Of a DNA stretch of 64,000 nt, positions 49,436 through 58,801 are shown piece by piece; within the stretch, counting starts at the first letter, position 1, and every line of letters begins with the position of its first letter. The position numbers and the translations under genes were made by a program. The DNA is from Planktosalinus sp963977065 (GTDB lineage Bacteria > Bacteroidota > Bacteroidia > Flavobacteriales > Flavobacteriaceae). The notes under the pieces are model-generated. The model worked only from the letters and a program-made list of their open reading frames with translations. It was not told the origin of the DNA and did not search any database. The stretch lies in the NCBI GenBank assembly GCA_963977065.1, contig CAXBNF010000005.1, positions 86,325 through 150,324 on the forward strand, given 5' to 3'.

Positions 49436-52375
49436 TTACTCTTTGAAGTTAAATAAATAATCAAGGTCTATTTCTTCAACTTGTCCCATTTTTTTCAAAG
49501 CATTAAAGTCAACGTCTTTTTTGTTACCAATGACCATTACTGTATAGTTACCGTCTTTGATGTTTTCATTAAAAAATGCTTTTAAATCTTCCATCGTCAT
49601 GTTTTGGATGGTGTTGTACATTTCTTCCCTGATGTCATAATCGATGCCTTGTTTTTTGAGTCTTTCATAACTCCAGAAAATATTGGTTTTTGTGATGCGT
49701 TCTGCAGCGATTTGCTTTAGGGTCGCGTCTTTGGCGTTATTGAATTGCTCTTGTGCTTCGGGCATGTTGTTCATCAATTCCATCATGGCTTCAACAGCCT
49801 CTTCTATTTTGTTTGCCTGTGTTCCAATGTATGCCTGTACATAGTTTGGTTTTTCAACTTCAGCAGCATTTCGGTACACCGAATAAGCTGAATAAGCCAA
49901 CGCTTTTGACTCCCTGATTTCCTGGAAGATGATGGAAGACAACCCGCTACCAAAATAAGTATTAAACAAACGAGAAGCTGCCAGTTTTTCAGGAGTAAAT
50001 GTATCTCCTTTTGATAAGAACATCATCTCTGCCTGCACCATATCATAGTCAACAAAATACACTTTGTTTCCGGTCTCAATTTCAGTGTATTTTTTTGCTT
50101 CAGGATATGCTTTCAATTCTGAAGGTACATTGTGCTTTTCATTTAAGGCAGCAACTGCCCCATCCACATCTTTCCCGTAATAGAAAATCCGGTGCTTGTA
50201 ATTTTTCAGATCCTTAATTACCTGTACAAGTGCATCTGGATTTAGAGCTCTTAGTTCTTCCAGGGTATAAATATCTCTTAACGGTGAGTCAGGTCCATAT
50301 TGTCCATAATTCATCAAACCGTTGAACATAATCTGGCTTCGGTTTGCCTTGGCATCGTTGCGGTCTTTTTCAATTTTTTCAATGTATTTTCCATAGGCTT
50401 CCTCATCTGCTACTGCATTGTCCCAAACGTGCTGTAAAAGCTCAATTCCTTTGGGAAGGTTGTCTTTTAAGCCAGATAAAAACACATAAGATCTGTCTGA
50501 ACCTGAGCTTACACCATAACGAATCCCTATCTTGTAAAATTCTTTTTTAAGGTCTTCAGGCGAATAGGTATCAGTTCCTAAATAAGTCAAATAACCTACT
50601 GCCAAATCAAGCATTTTATCATTGTCTTTTCCCATATCAAATATGAAATAAGTCTGCATGAGGTCGTTATTTTCGTTATTGATGTGTGATACCTCGATAC
50701 CATTAGCAAGTGTTTTGGTCCCGATAGTTGCTTTATAGTCAATAAATAAGGGTTCGATTTCAGGTGATTCCAACGTTTCAAACTCTCCTAAAAAAGCAGA
50801 CTTTTGATCCCTGTTCAATTGAACCGGTGTGATACCCGGGTTTTCAACTTTTACTGCATCGAGGCTTTCCCCTTGTCTCTTGTAAACTACTGCATAATTG
50901 TCCTTAAAGAAATCATTTGCAAAGGCAACTAGTTCGTCTTTGGTGATTTCGCTTAAGCTGTTTAAAAACTTTACTCTGTCATTCCAATCCTGAAACTGAG
51001 TAAAGGTTTTTACATAAGCATTTGCCAATGCCGAAGCATTTTCAAAACGACTCATTTCTGATAGTTTCAAATCGTTTATAGCTGCTTCCAGCAACCACTC
51101 GTCAAAATTTCCACTTTTGATGTTTTCTACTTCGTTTAAAAGCAAATCCTTGATTTCCTCCAATGACTGACCAGAACGGGAATATCCGGTTAAAGTATGC
51201 ATTCCGTAATCATTAAAAAATGAAGTTCTCGAAAAAGCGCGTTGTACAATTTGTTTTTGATTGAGGTTTAAATCAATCAATCCGGCTGTCCCGTTGCTTA
51301 AAATCTGGTCAATCAAAGTAAGGTATCTTTCCTGCTCTGATCCAACTTCTTCAGTTCTGTAACCAATGGTTACCCGCTCTGCTTCCGGACCAAAAACTTC
51401 TCTTTCAATGGGTGAAGTTATAGGGGTTTCTGAAGGTCTCTCTGGGTGAGTTAATTCTTTGTTTTCAAACTTCCCAAAGTGATTGTTCACTTTTTGAATG
51501 GATTCTTCAAAATCGATGTCACCCACCAGGACAACTGCCATATTGTTTGGCACATAATAGTTGTCAAAATAGTTGTGTATGGCAACCATAGATGGGTTTT
51601 TCAGGTGTTCTGAAACACCAATCGTGGGTTGTTGACCATAGGGGTGATTTGGAAATAGTGCATCCATAAGAGCGTAATTTTCTTTTCTGAAATCATTATC
51701 CTGCGCTCTGTTGAATTCTTCATAAACTGCTTCCAGTTCTGTGTGAAACAATCTTAAAACAAGCTTGCTGAACCTTTCGCTTTCAAGCGTCAACCATTTG
51801 TCCAACTCATTGGAAGGAATCCTGTTTGTATAAACGGTTTCCTCGTGCCAGGTCCAGGCGTTTGTGCCTTGTGCCCCTAAAGAACTCACCATTTTATCAT
51901 ATTCATTGGCGATTGAAATTTTTGAAGCCTCCTGTGAAACACTGTCAATGGTTCTGTAAATCGCAATTTTTTTCTCGGGATCTTGTTCTGCTTTGTGTTG
52001 TTCATACAAATCAGCTATTTTATCGAGTAAAACTTTTTCAGCTTCCCAGTCCTGAGTTCCAATCTTATCAGTTCCCTTGAAAACCATATGCTCCAGATAG
52101 TGTGCAAGACCGGTATTGTCTGCAGGATCATAGACTGAACCGGCTCTCACAGCAATAAATGTTTGAATTTTTGGTTCGTCTGTATTTTTGCTCAAATACA
52201 CTTTTAAGCCATTATCTAAAGTGTAAAGTCTTAACCCGGTAGGGTCATCTTTTATGGTTTCATAAGTAAAACCATTTGCGTCTGTGTGTTGTGAAATTTC
52301 CTCTGTAGGTTGTTTTTTACATCCCTGGAGGATTAGGACTGAAAAGGTAATGAGGAGAATGAAGTTTTTGTTCAT
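49436..52375 (-). CDS. M16-family zinc peptidase lipoprotein
   Basis: A 979-residue lipoprotein (LILQGC, Cys19) with two M16 half-domains. The inverted zinc motif HYLEH (His92, Glu95, His96) and the distal Glu in EAVYEEFNRAQDND lie in the first half. The second half keeps the fold without the metal site, including RLFNTYFGSGLSSIIFQEIRE, typical of M16 partners. These enzymes degrade unfolded or signal-derived peptides in the periplasm. Single gene with its own terminator. Confidence 0.9.
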   Translation of the reverse strand: MNKNFILLITFSVLILQGCKKQPTEEISQHTDANGFTYETIKDDPTGLRLYTLDNGLKVYLSKNTDEPKIQTFIAVRAGSVYDPADNTGLAHYLEHMVFKGTDKIGTQDWEAEKVLLDKIADLYEQHKAEQDPEKKIAIYRTIDSVSQEASKISIANEYDKMVSSLGAQGTNAWTWHEETVYTNRIPSNELDKWLTLESERFSKLVLRLFHTELEAVYEEFNRAQDNDFRKENYALMDALFPNHPYGQQPTIGVSEHLKNPSMVAIHNYFDNYYVPNNMAVVLVGDIDFEESIQKVNNHFGKFENKELTHPERPSETPITSPIEREVFGPEAERVTIGYRTEEVGSEQERYLTLIDQILSNGTAGLIDLNLNQKQIVQRAFSRTSFFNDYGMHTLTGYSRSGQSLEEIKDLLLNEVENIKSGNFDEWLLEAAINDLKLSEMSRFENASALANAYVKTFTQFQDWNDRVKFLNSLSEITKDELVAFANDFFKDNYAVVYKRQGESLDAVKVENPGITPVQLNRDQKSAFLGEFETLESPEIEPLFIDYKATIGTKTLANGIEVSHINNENNDLMQTYFIFDMGKDNDKMLDLAVGYLTYLGTDTYSPEDLKKEFYKIGIRYGVSSGSDRSYVFLSGLKDNLPKGIELLQHVWDNAVADEEAYGKYIEKIEKDRNDAKANRSQIMFNGLMNYGQYGPDSPLRDIYTLEELRALNPDALVQVIKDLKNYKHRIFYYGKDVDGAVAALNEKHNVPSELKAYPEAKKYTEIETGNKVYFVDYDMVQAEMMFLSKGDTFTPEKLAASRLFNTYFGSGLSSIIFQEIRESKALAYSAYSVYRNAAEVEKPNYVQAYIGTQANKIEEAVEAMMELMNNMPEAQEQFNNAKDATLKQIAAERITKTNIFWSYERLKKQGIDYDIREEMYNTIQNMTMEDLKAFFNENIKDGNYTVMVIGNKKDVDFNALKKMGQVEEIDLDYLFNFKE

Positions 52376-52401
52376 GTTTTTTGTGGTTATTAATTAGTAT
52401 A

Positions 52402-52435
52402 AAAAAATCCGTTAACTAAAGAAAGTCAACGGATT
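52402..52435 (-). terminator. Terminator after sucD
   Basis: Twelve-base stem with one mismatch (52406-52417 with 52424-52435) followed by T on the minus strand. Confidence 0.65.
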
Positions 52436-52465
52436 AATATTGTTTTTATTACTTGTTTTGAGTCA

Positions 52466-53338
52466 TTAAGCTAAAACTTCAGCGACTTTTTTTCCAATTT
52501 CTGCGGGAGAGTCCACCACGTGAATGCCGTGTTCCCTCATGATTTTCTTTTTTGCTGCAGCGGTATCTTCGCTTCCTCCAACGATGGCCCCTGCGTGACC
52601 CATTGTTCTTCCTGCCGGAGCGGTTTCACCCGCGATAAAACCAACTACAGGTTTTTTGCTGCCGCTTTCTTTGTACCATTTTGCAGCATCGGCTTCCAAT
52701 TGACCTCCAATTTCACCAATCATCACAACACAGGCTGTTTCTTCATCATTTATCAACATTTCCAGCGCTTCTTTTGTAGTAGTACCAATGATTGGGTCTC
52801 CACCAATTCCAATTGCTGTAGTAATTCCAAGGCCTTGTTTTACGACTTGGTCTGCTGCTTCATATGTCAAAGTGCCTGATTTTGAGACCAATCCAACGTT
52901 TCCTTTTTTGAAAACAAAACCGGGCATAATACCCACTTTTGCTTCTCCCGGGGTAATGACTCCGGGACAGTTGGGCCCAATAAGGGTGCAATTTCTATCT
53001 TTTATATAAGCGGCGGCTTTGATCATATCTGAAACCGGAATTCCTTCAGTAATTGTTATAATAACTTTAATTCCTGAATCTGCTGCTTCCATAATGGCAT
53101 CTGCTGCAAAAGCGGGAGGAACAAAAATGATGGAAGTGTCTGCGCCAGTTTTCTTGACCGCTTCTGAAACCGTATTAAATACAGGTTTGTCCAGATGAGT
53201 TTGACCTCCTTTTCCTGGAGTTACACCGCCAACAACGTTGGTGCCATATTCTATCATTTGACTTGCGTGAAAGGTGCCTTCACTACCTGTAAAACCTTGA
53301 ACTATTATTTTGGAATTTTTGTTTACTAAAACGCTCAT
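52466..53338 (-). CDS. sucD: Succinate--CoA ligase alpha subunit
   Basis: A 290-residue subunit with the CoA-binding opening VNKNSKIIVQGFTGSEGTFH, the VVGGVTPGKGGQTH segment, the central GPNCPGVI, and the phosphohistidine in AGRTMGHAGAIVGG. It makes succinyl-CoA or ATP/GTP in the TCA cycle with SucC, which is not in the window. A candidate -7 box just upstream gives it a separate promoter from the lipid A genes. Confidence 0.95.
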   Translation of the reverse strand: MSVLVNKNSKIIVQGFTGSEGTFHASQMIEYGTNVVGGVTPGKGGQTHLDKPVFNTVSEAVKKTGADTSIIFVPPAFAADAIMEAADSGIKVIITITEGIPVSDMIKAAAYIKDRNCTLIGPNCPGVITPGEAKVGIMPGFVFKKGNVGLVSKSGTLTYEAADQVVKQGLGITTAIGIGGDPIIGTTTKEALEMLINDEETACVVMIGEIGGQLEADAAKWYKESGSKKPVVGFIAGETAPAGRTMGHAGAIVGGSEDTAAAKKKIMREHGIHVVDSPAEIGKKVAEVLA

Positions 53339-53366
53339 TGAATTTTAATTTTATTGAATTTGACTG

Positions 53367-53396
53367 CAAAAATAAACTTTTATAACGAGTATAAAA
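53367..53396 (-). promoter_or_regulatory. Candidate promoter of sucD
   Basis: CAAAAATA (53367-53374) reads as TATTTTTG on the minus strand, an exact TAnnTTTG; TTT lies at the -33 distance. Confidence 0.45.
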
Positions 53397-53397
53397 A

Positions 53398-53823
53398 TTA
53401 TACTTTCACTCTGTGATAGGATTTTTGTGTATCGTCTTTTTCTGTAACCGGTTGACTAATTTGATAGCCTTTGTAGAGTTTGTTATCTTTAAGTTCCCAA
53501 ATTGTAATAAAATGAGCAATACCCATTTCTTCATCTGGGTTTTCAACGGTTCTTATGTAGTATTTATACCTGATGGTTACAAAATTATCATCCTGAAGAA
53601 TATGGCTCACTTCGATGCGCATATCTATATAAGAGCGGCTCACCTCCTGAAAAAAATCAGATAAATCATCAAAATTTAAAATTGATAAACCGTCTGTGGC
53701 ACTATTCCATATCAATGTGACTTCTGGATGAACAAAAGTTTCAATCACAGCAGCATCATTTATAAAGTCTGAATTGTAAAATGCTTTTACAATATCTTTT
53801 GCCTGCGAGTTCATATTTTTCAC
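53398..53823 (-). CDS. NTF2/SnoaL-like protein
   Basis: A 141-residue protein with the cone-shaped NTF2 fold pattern: SQAKDIVKAFYNSDFI at the N terminus, ETFVHPEVTLIW, a second beta part with YKYYIRTVENPDEE and HFITIWELKDNKLYKGYQIS. The active-site Asp/His set of SnoaL enzymes is not clear, so it may bind a small molecule without catalysis. Its ATG overlaps the stop of the second LpxD-like gene by four bases. Confidence 0.8.
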   Translation of the reverse strand: MKNMNSQAKDIVKAFYNSDFINDAAVIETFVHPEVTLIWNSATDGLSILNFDDLSDFFQEVSRSYIDMRIEVSHILQDDNFVTIRYKYYIRTVENPDEEMGIAHFITIWELKDNKLYKGYQISQPVTEKDDTQKSYHRVKV

Positions 53824-54761
53824 TTTTTTAAATTTTTAATATCCTCTAGAATAGCAGGGATTAGCCTGATGGAGGCAATTTCTTTGTATTTTGATCGAAA
53901 GTCATCAGCAGGTGTACCAAAGTAGGACTTTCCTCCTTCTAATGATTTGCTAATACCTGATTGTGCTGATATAACAGCCTTTTTACCAATTGTTATGCCG
54001 CTAGTAACGCCTACTTGACCCCATAGGGTCACTTCATCTTCAATAATAACACAGCCGGCAATTCCTGTTTGGGATGCAATGAGGCATTTTTTTCCTATTA
54101 CTGTATCGTGTCCCACGTGCACCTGGTTGTCAATTTTTGTTCCTTCGCCAATGGTTGTATCTCCTGTAACTCCTTTATCAATAGTGCAGGCTGCGCCAAT
54201 GTCAACATGATTTTTAATTACTACACGACCACCACTTATCAATTTATCAAATCCTTCCGGCCGATTTTTGTAATAAAAAGCATCTGAACCCAAAATAGAA
54301 CCCGCGTGAATAGTGACATGATCTCCAATTATTGTGTTGTCATAAATGGAGACATTAGAGTGGATCAAACAGTTTTTTCCGATTTTAACATTGTTTCCAA
54401 TAAACACATTTGGCTGAACCACAGTCCCTTCGCCAATTTGTGCAGATGAGGAAATCGATTCTTTTGATGCAATAAAAGGGTTAAAGTGAATAGTAAGTTT
54501 ATTAAAATCCCTGAAAGGATCATCTGAAATTAAAAGTGCTTTACCTTTAGGACATTCCACTTGCCTGTTAATTAAAACGATTGTAGCAGCTGAAATTAAT
54601 GCTTTGTCATAATATTTGGGGTGATCAACAAAAACGATATCTCCCGCTTCAACCACGTGAATTTCATTCATCCCTAAAACAGGAAAATCAGCATCGCCCA
54701 CATAATTACAATCGATAATTCTGGCAATTTGTTCAAGGGTCTGAGCAGGATTGAATTTCAT
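53820..54761 (-). CDS. Second LpxD-like left-handed beta-helix acyltransferase
   Basis: A 313-residue protein with an N-terminal uridine-binding-like domain (MNEIHVVEAGDIVFVDHPKY, about residues 25-60) and a left-handed parallel beta-helix of hexapeptide repeats from about 110 on (IGEGTVVQPNVFIGNNVKIG, TIDKGVTGDTTIGEGTKIDN). The catalytic His of LpxD is represented in QVHVGHDTVIG. It resembles LpxD less closely than the gene at 57.6 kb, and may transfer another acyl group or act in O-antigen or other lipid modification. It is in the lipid A block. Confidence 0.8.
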   Translation of the reverse strand: MKFNPAQTLEQIARIIDCNYVGDADFPVLGMNEIHVVEAGDIVFVDHPKYYDKALISAATIVLINRQVECPKGKALLISDDPFRDFNKLTIHFNPFIASKESISSSAQIGEGTVVQPNVFIGNNVKIGKNCLIHSNVSIYDNTIIGDHVTIHAGSILGSDAFYYKNRPEGFDKLISGGRVVIKNHVDIGAACTIDKGVTGDTTIGEGTKIDNQVHVGHDTVIGKKCLIASQTGIAGCVIIEDEVTLWGQVGVTSGITIGKKAVISAQSGISKSLEGGKSYFGTPADDFRSKYKEIASIRLIPAILEDIKNLKK

Positions 54762-54773
54762 TTAAGTTGCTAT

Positions 54774-55340
54774 TTATTCTTTTACTCTTTCTTTGTATGT
54801 TCCTTTTTCAGTTTCTACTTTAATTTTATCACCTTCGTTGATAAATAACGGGACGTTTATGATTGCACCTGTTTCAACAGTGGCGGGTTTAGTAGCGTTT
54901 GTGGCAGTGTTTCCTTTAACACCTGGCTCTGTTGCTGTGACCTCAAGAATCACATTTGCGGGCATTTCAACTGAAAGAGGCATATTGTCTTCAGTATTAA
55001 TCAATATAGTTACTACTTCGCCTTCTTTAAGTAAGCCAGGATTATCAAGAGCGGTTTCTTTTAATTGAATTTGTGAGAAGTCTTCTGTGTCCATAAAATG
55101 ATAAAAATCTGCATCGTTGTATAAATACTGATATTTATTTGTGATGACTTTGACTTCATCTATTTTATGCCCTGCAGAAAAGGTGTTATCAACTACTTTT
55201 CCGTTAGTTACACTTTTTAATTTTGTTCTTACAAAGGCAGGGCCTTTACCTGGTTTTACGTGAAGAAACTCGATAACTTTATAGATGTCATGGTTGTATT
55301 TAATACAGAGCCCATTGCGAATATCTGATGTTGTTGCCAT
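54774..55340 (-). CDS. efp: Elongation factor P
   Basis: A 188-residue EF-P with its three beta domains: the N-terminal KOW-like domain (FLHVKPGKGPAFVRTKLKS), the central OB-like domain (NTEDNMPLSVEMPANVILEVTATEPGVKG) and the C-terminal domain (ETGAIINVPLFINEGDKIKVET). Lys32 at the tip of PGKGP is the position modified in other bacteria. It relieves ribosome stalling at polyproline. Placement between the lipid A genes, as in related genomes, has no obvious functional reason. Confidence 0.95.
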   Translation of the reverse strand: MATTSDIRNGLCIKYNHDIYKVIEFLHVKPGKGPAFVRTKLKSVTNGKVVDNTFSAGHKIDEVKVITNKYQYLYNDADFYHFMDTEDFSQIQLKETALDNPGLLKEGEVVTILINTEDNMPLSVEMPANVILEVTATEPGVKGNTATNATKPATVETGAIINVPLFINEGDKIKVETEKGTYKERVKE

Positions 55341-55373
55341 AATTTATATGCTAAATTGAATAATTAAATTAAA

Positions 55374-56159
55374 TTAAATTGAACTTACGTAGCCTTTCAT
55401 AATGCCTCGTTGTGAATTTTTTATAAACTGAAGTATTTCATCTCTTTCGGGAGTCGCTTCCATTTCTGCTTCTATAATTTCAGCAGCTTGCGAATTATTA
55501 TAATTTTTTTGGTAAAGAATTCTGTAAATGTTTTGAATTTCTCTAATTTTTTCTGTGCTAAAGCCCCTCCTTCTTAATCCGATTGAATTAATACCCACAT
55601 AGGATAAGGGTTCTCTACCAGCTTTTACATAAGGTGGTACATCTTTTCGCACCAGTGAGCCACCGGTAACAAAAGCGTGATTTCCAATCATGCAAAACTG
55701 TTGAATAGCAGCCATCCCGGCAAGTATCACGTGGTCTCCCACTGTTATGTGTCCTGCAAGTGTACTGTTATTTGAAAAGATACAGTTGTCTCCCACGATA
55801 CAATCGTGAGCAATGTGGCAATATGCCATAATCCAGCAATTTTTTCCTACGACTGTTTTCATTCTGTCTACAGTACCTCTGTTTATAGTCACAAACTCGC
55901 GAATGGTGGTTCCATCGCCAATTTCGACTGTGGTATCTTCATCCTGAAATTTTAAATCCTGAGGAATTGCTGATATCACAGCTCCCGGAAAAATATTACA
56001 GTTTTTACCAATGCGCGCACCTTCCATGATAGTAACGTTTGAACCAATCCAGGTTCCTTCGCCAATGATGACATTGTTGTGAATTGTTGTGAAAGGCTCT
56101 ATAACAACATTTTTTGCGATTTTTGCGCCCGGGTGGACATATGCTAAAGGTTGATTCAT
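55374..56159 (-). CDS. lpxA: Acyl-ACP--UDP-N-acetylglucosamine O-acyltransferase
   Basis: A 261-residue hexapeptide-repeat trimeric enzyme (YVHPGAKIAKNVVIEPFTTI, IGEGTWIGSNVTIMEGARIG) with the catalytic His in AYCHIAHDCIVG (about residue 118) and the C-terminal helical domain (STEKIREIQNIYRILYQKNY). It performs the first step of lipid A synthesis, acylating UDP-GlcNAc at position 3. It shares its start with the end of lpxC-fabZ by one base. Confidence 0.95.
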   Translation of the reverse strand: MNQPLAYVHPGAKIAKNVVIEPFTTIHNNVIIGEGTWIGSNVTIMEGARIGKNCNIFPGAVISAIPQDLKFQDEDTTVEIGDGTTIREFVTINRGTVDRMKTVVGKNCWIMAYCHIAHDCIVGDNCIFSNNSTLAGHITVGDHVILAGMAAIQQFCMIGNHAFVTGGSLVRKDVPPYVKAGREPLSYVGINSIGLRRRGFSTEKIREIQNIYRILYQKNYNNSQAAEIIEAEMEATPERDEILQFIKNSQRGIMKGYVSSI

Positions 56160-57565
56160 TATTGCTCTTTTGTTTTTACGATTTGTGCCATCAATTCGGC
56201 TTCTGTGACGAGTCTGTCATTGGCATATGCATTTCCTTGCATATGAACAATTCCTCGTCTTATGGGAGTAATAAGTTCTAATTTAAAAACTAAAGTATCT
56301 CCCGGTAAGACTTGCTGTTTAAACTTCACATTATTAATTTTCATAAAAAATGTGAGATAATTTTCAGGATCAGGTACTGTACTTAATGCTAGAATTCCTC
56401 CGGTTTGTGCCATAGCTTCAACGATTAAAACTCCGGGCATAACCGGGGCGCCGGGGAAATGACCCACAAAAAATGGTTCATTCATGGTGACATTTTTAAT
56501 TCCTACAACATGAGAATCTGAAAGCTCTAAAATTTTATCGACTAAAAGAAAAGGAGGTCGATGGGGCAACATTTCCATAATTTGATTTACATCCATTAAA
56601 GGGGTTTGTGATAAATCATATTTTGGGATGTTATTGCGTTTTTCGATTTTTATTATTTTAGAAAGTTTTTTTGCAAATTGGGTATTTACTTGATGTCCGG
56701 GTTTATTTGCAATCACTTTTCCGCGAATTCTTGTTCCAATCAAAGCTAAATCCCCTATCACATCCAATAATTTATGTCGAGCTGCTTCATTGGGTTGATG
56801 TAATGTCAAATTATCTAAAATACCATTGGGTTTTACTGAAATAGAATCTTTTTTAAAAGCTACTTTTAATTTTTCCATAGTAGCCGGAGAGAGTTCTTTG
56901 TCAACATAAACAATGGCATTGTTAAGGTCACCACCTTTAATTAGGCCGTGCTCAAGAAGCATTTCGATTTCGTGCAAAAAACTGAATGTTCTTGCATTAG
57001 AAATTTCATCTTTAAAATCTGATAATTTTTTAAGAGTTGCATTTTGTGTTCCCAAAACCTTCGTTCCAAAATCAACCATTGTAGTTACCTGATAGTCTTC
57101 TGCAGGCATCACAATAATTTCACTTCCGGTTTCTTCATCAACATAAGAAATCACATCTTTAACAATATATTCTTCTCTGGGCGCTTCCTGTTCAGTAATT
57201 CCTGCTTTTTCAATGGCTTCTACAAAGTATTTTGATGAGCCATCCATAATGGGAGGTTCTGGCGCGTTGAGTTCAAGAATGCAATTATCAACTTCCATGC
57301 CCACAAGAGCCGCTAGTACATGTTCTGATGTATTTATTTTGACGCCTCTTTTTTCAAGATTTGTTCCTCTTTGGGTATTTACTACATAGTTTGCATCTGC
57401 TTCAATGACCGGATTTCCTTCCAGGTCTGTTCTAATAAATGCGTACCCATAATTGATGGGAGCAGGTTTTAAAGTAAGGGTCACTTCCTTACCTGTATGA
57501 AGTCCCACACCGGTGAGGGAGACTTCTTTTGCTAGTGTGCGCTGCCTTGCAATACAATTATTCAT
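56159..57565 (-). CDS. lpxC-fabZ: Bifunctional LpxC deacetylase / FabZ dehydratase
   Basis: A 468-residue fusion. I chose the ATG at 57565 (an earlier in-frame TTG is at 57583). Residues about 1-310 are LpxC: GVGLHTGKEVTLTLKPA, SEHVLAALVGMEVDNCILELN, and the zinc motif HKLLDVIGDLAL. Residues about 320-468 are FabZ: LPHRPPFLLVDKILEL with the catalytic His and GHFPGAPVMPGVLIVEAMAQ. This fusion is characteristic of Bacteroidota. It links the committed step of lipid A synthesis to fatty-acid elongation in one polypeptide. It overlaps lpxD by eight bases. Confidence 0.95.
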   Translation of the reverse strand: MNNCIARQRTLAKEVSLTGVGLHTGKEVTLTLKPAPINYGYAFIRTDLEGNPVIEADANYVVNTQRGTNLEKRGVKINTSEHVLAALVGMEVDNCILELNAPEPPIMDGSSKYFVEAIEKAGITEQEAPREEYIVKDVISYVDEETGSEIIVMPAEDYQVTTMVDFGTKVLGTQNATLKKLSDFKDEISNARTFSFLHEIEMLLEHGLIKGGDLNNAIVYVDKELSPATMEKLKVAFKKDSISVKPNGILDNLTLHQPNEAARHKLLDVIGDLALIGTRIRGKVIANKPGHQVNTQFAKKLSKIIKIEKRNNIPKYDLSQTPLMDVNQIMEMLPHRPPFLLVDKILELSDSHVVGIKNVTMNEPFFVGHFPGAPVMPGVLIVEAMAQTGGILALSTVPDPENYLTFFMKINNVKFKQQVLPGDTLVFKLELITPIRRGIVHMQGNAYANDRLVTEAELMAQIVKTKEQ

Positions 57566-58583
57566 TACCGTTCTTTTTTTCAATAGTATTTAATCTGTCA
57601 ATTATTTTAGGAAAATTTTTAAAATGCACATAACTTTTATTATAATCTCCATAATTTAAGGCTGGTGAGCCCTGAAGAGTTTCATTGTCTTTTACATTTC
57701 TTCCAATACCACTTTGCGCTTGAATTTTTACTCCATTGCCTATTACAAGATGACCTGCTATTCCAACTTGGCCACCAATCATACAGTTTTTGCCAATTTT
57801 AGTGGAGCCGGCAATTCCAGATTGAGCTGCTATTACAGTATTTTCACCTATTTCTACATTGTGGGCAATTTGAATTTGATTATCCAACTTTACTCCTCTT
57901 CTTATTATTGTAGATCCCAAAGTTGCACGATCTATGGTTGTTGCGGCACCAATATCAACAAAATCTTCAATAATCACATTCCCAGTTTGTGGTACTTTTT
58001 TATATTCACCATTTTCATTTGGTGTAAAGCCAAAACCATCAGCTCCCAAAACTACACTGCTGTGAATTACACAGTCATTTCCAATAGTAGTTTCTGAATA
58101 TATTTTAGCTCCTGCAAAAACAATTACATTGTTTCCTATTGATACATTATCGCCAAGATAAACACCGGGGAAAATTTTAACATTATCACCAATGATTACA
58201 TTTTCACCAATATATGTAAATGCACCCAAATATATGTTTTTACCCAGTTTTGCTGATGATGATAAAAAAACAGGTTCTTCTATTCCTGTTTTGTTAAGCT
58301 TTACCATATTGTAATATTCAAGAAGTTTTGAAAATGCTTTATATGGGTCCTTAACTCTTATTAGCGTTGTATTTAATTTTTCTTCAGGAGAAAAAGTTTT
58401 ATCAACTATAGTAATGGAAGCCTCTGTTGAATAAATGTATGAAGTATATTTTGGATTTGATAAAAAGGTCAATGAACCAGACTCTCCCTCCTCTATTTTG
58501 GAAAGTTTAGAAACCTCAATTTCAGGATTTCCGTCTACTTCACCCTCAAGTATCGTTGCAATTTGTAATGCTGTAAATTTCAT
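57558..58583 (-). CDS. lpxD: UDP-3-O-acylglucosamine N-acyltransferase
   Basis: A 341-residue LpxD: an N-terminal uridine-binding domain (EGDGNPE-like, LSKIEEGESGSLTFLSNPKY) and a left-handed beta-helix of hexapeptide repeats with the catalytic His in QIAHNVEIG. The last part is a helix (NFPKIIDRLNTIEKK). It adds the N-linked 3-hydroxyacyl chain to UDP-3-acyl-GlcN. It is the first gene of the lipid A block on this strand and overlaps lpxC-fabZ. About 218 bases of gap separate it from the upstream HD gene and hold no recognisable promoter. Confidence 0.95.
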   Translation of the reverse strand: MKFTALQIATILEGEVDGNPEIEVSKLSKIEEGESGSLTFLSNPKYTSYIYSTEASITIVDKTFSPEEKLNTTLIRVKDPYKAFSKLLEYYNMVKLNKTGIEEPVFLSSSAKLGKNIYLGAFTYIGENVIIGDNVKIFPGVYLGDNVSIGNNVIVFAGAKIYSETTIGNDCVIHSSVVLGADGFGFTPNENGEYKKVPQTGNVIIEDFVDIGAATTIDRATLGSTIIRRGVKLDNQIQIAHNVEIGENTVIAAQSGIAGSTKIGKNCMIGGQVGIAGHLVIGNGVKIQAQSGIGRNVKDNETLQGSPALNYGDYNKSYVHFKNFPKIIDRLNTIEKKNGNE

Positions 58584-58801
58584 GTGTCTATAACAGTTAT
58601 TTTAGTTGGTCACACCTGCGTTGTGCAAGCAGTATAAACATCCTTAGAAAGTCATTCCTTAATGGCAAATTTTAACTGGAAGGTTTCTTCAGGTTGACAT
58701 AAATCATTACTGAGTAAGGTAAAATCGAAATTCAAATAGTTACAAATTCAAGACCTTATCGTTTATTCTGGCAAAAATAGGAAAAAAGGCTTAGAAACTT
58801 C

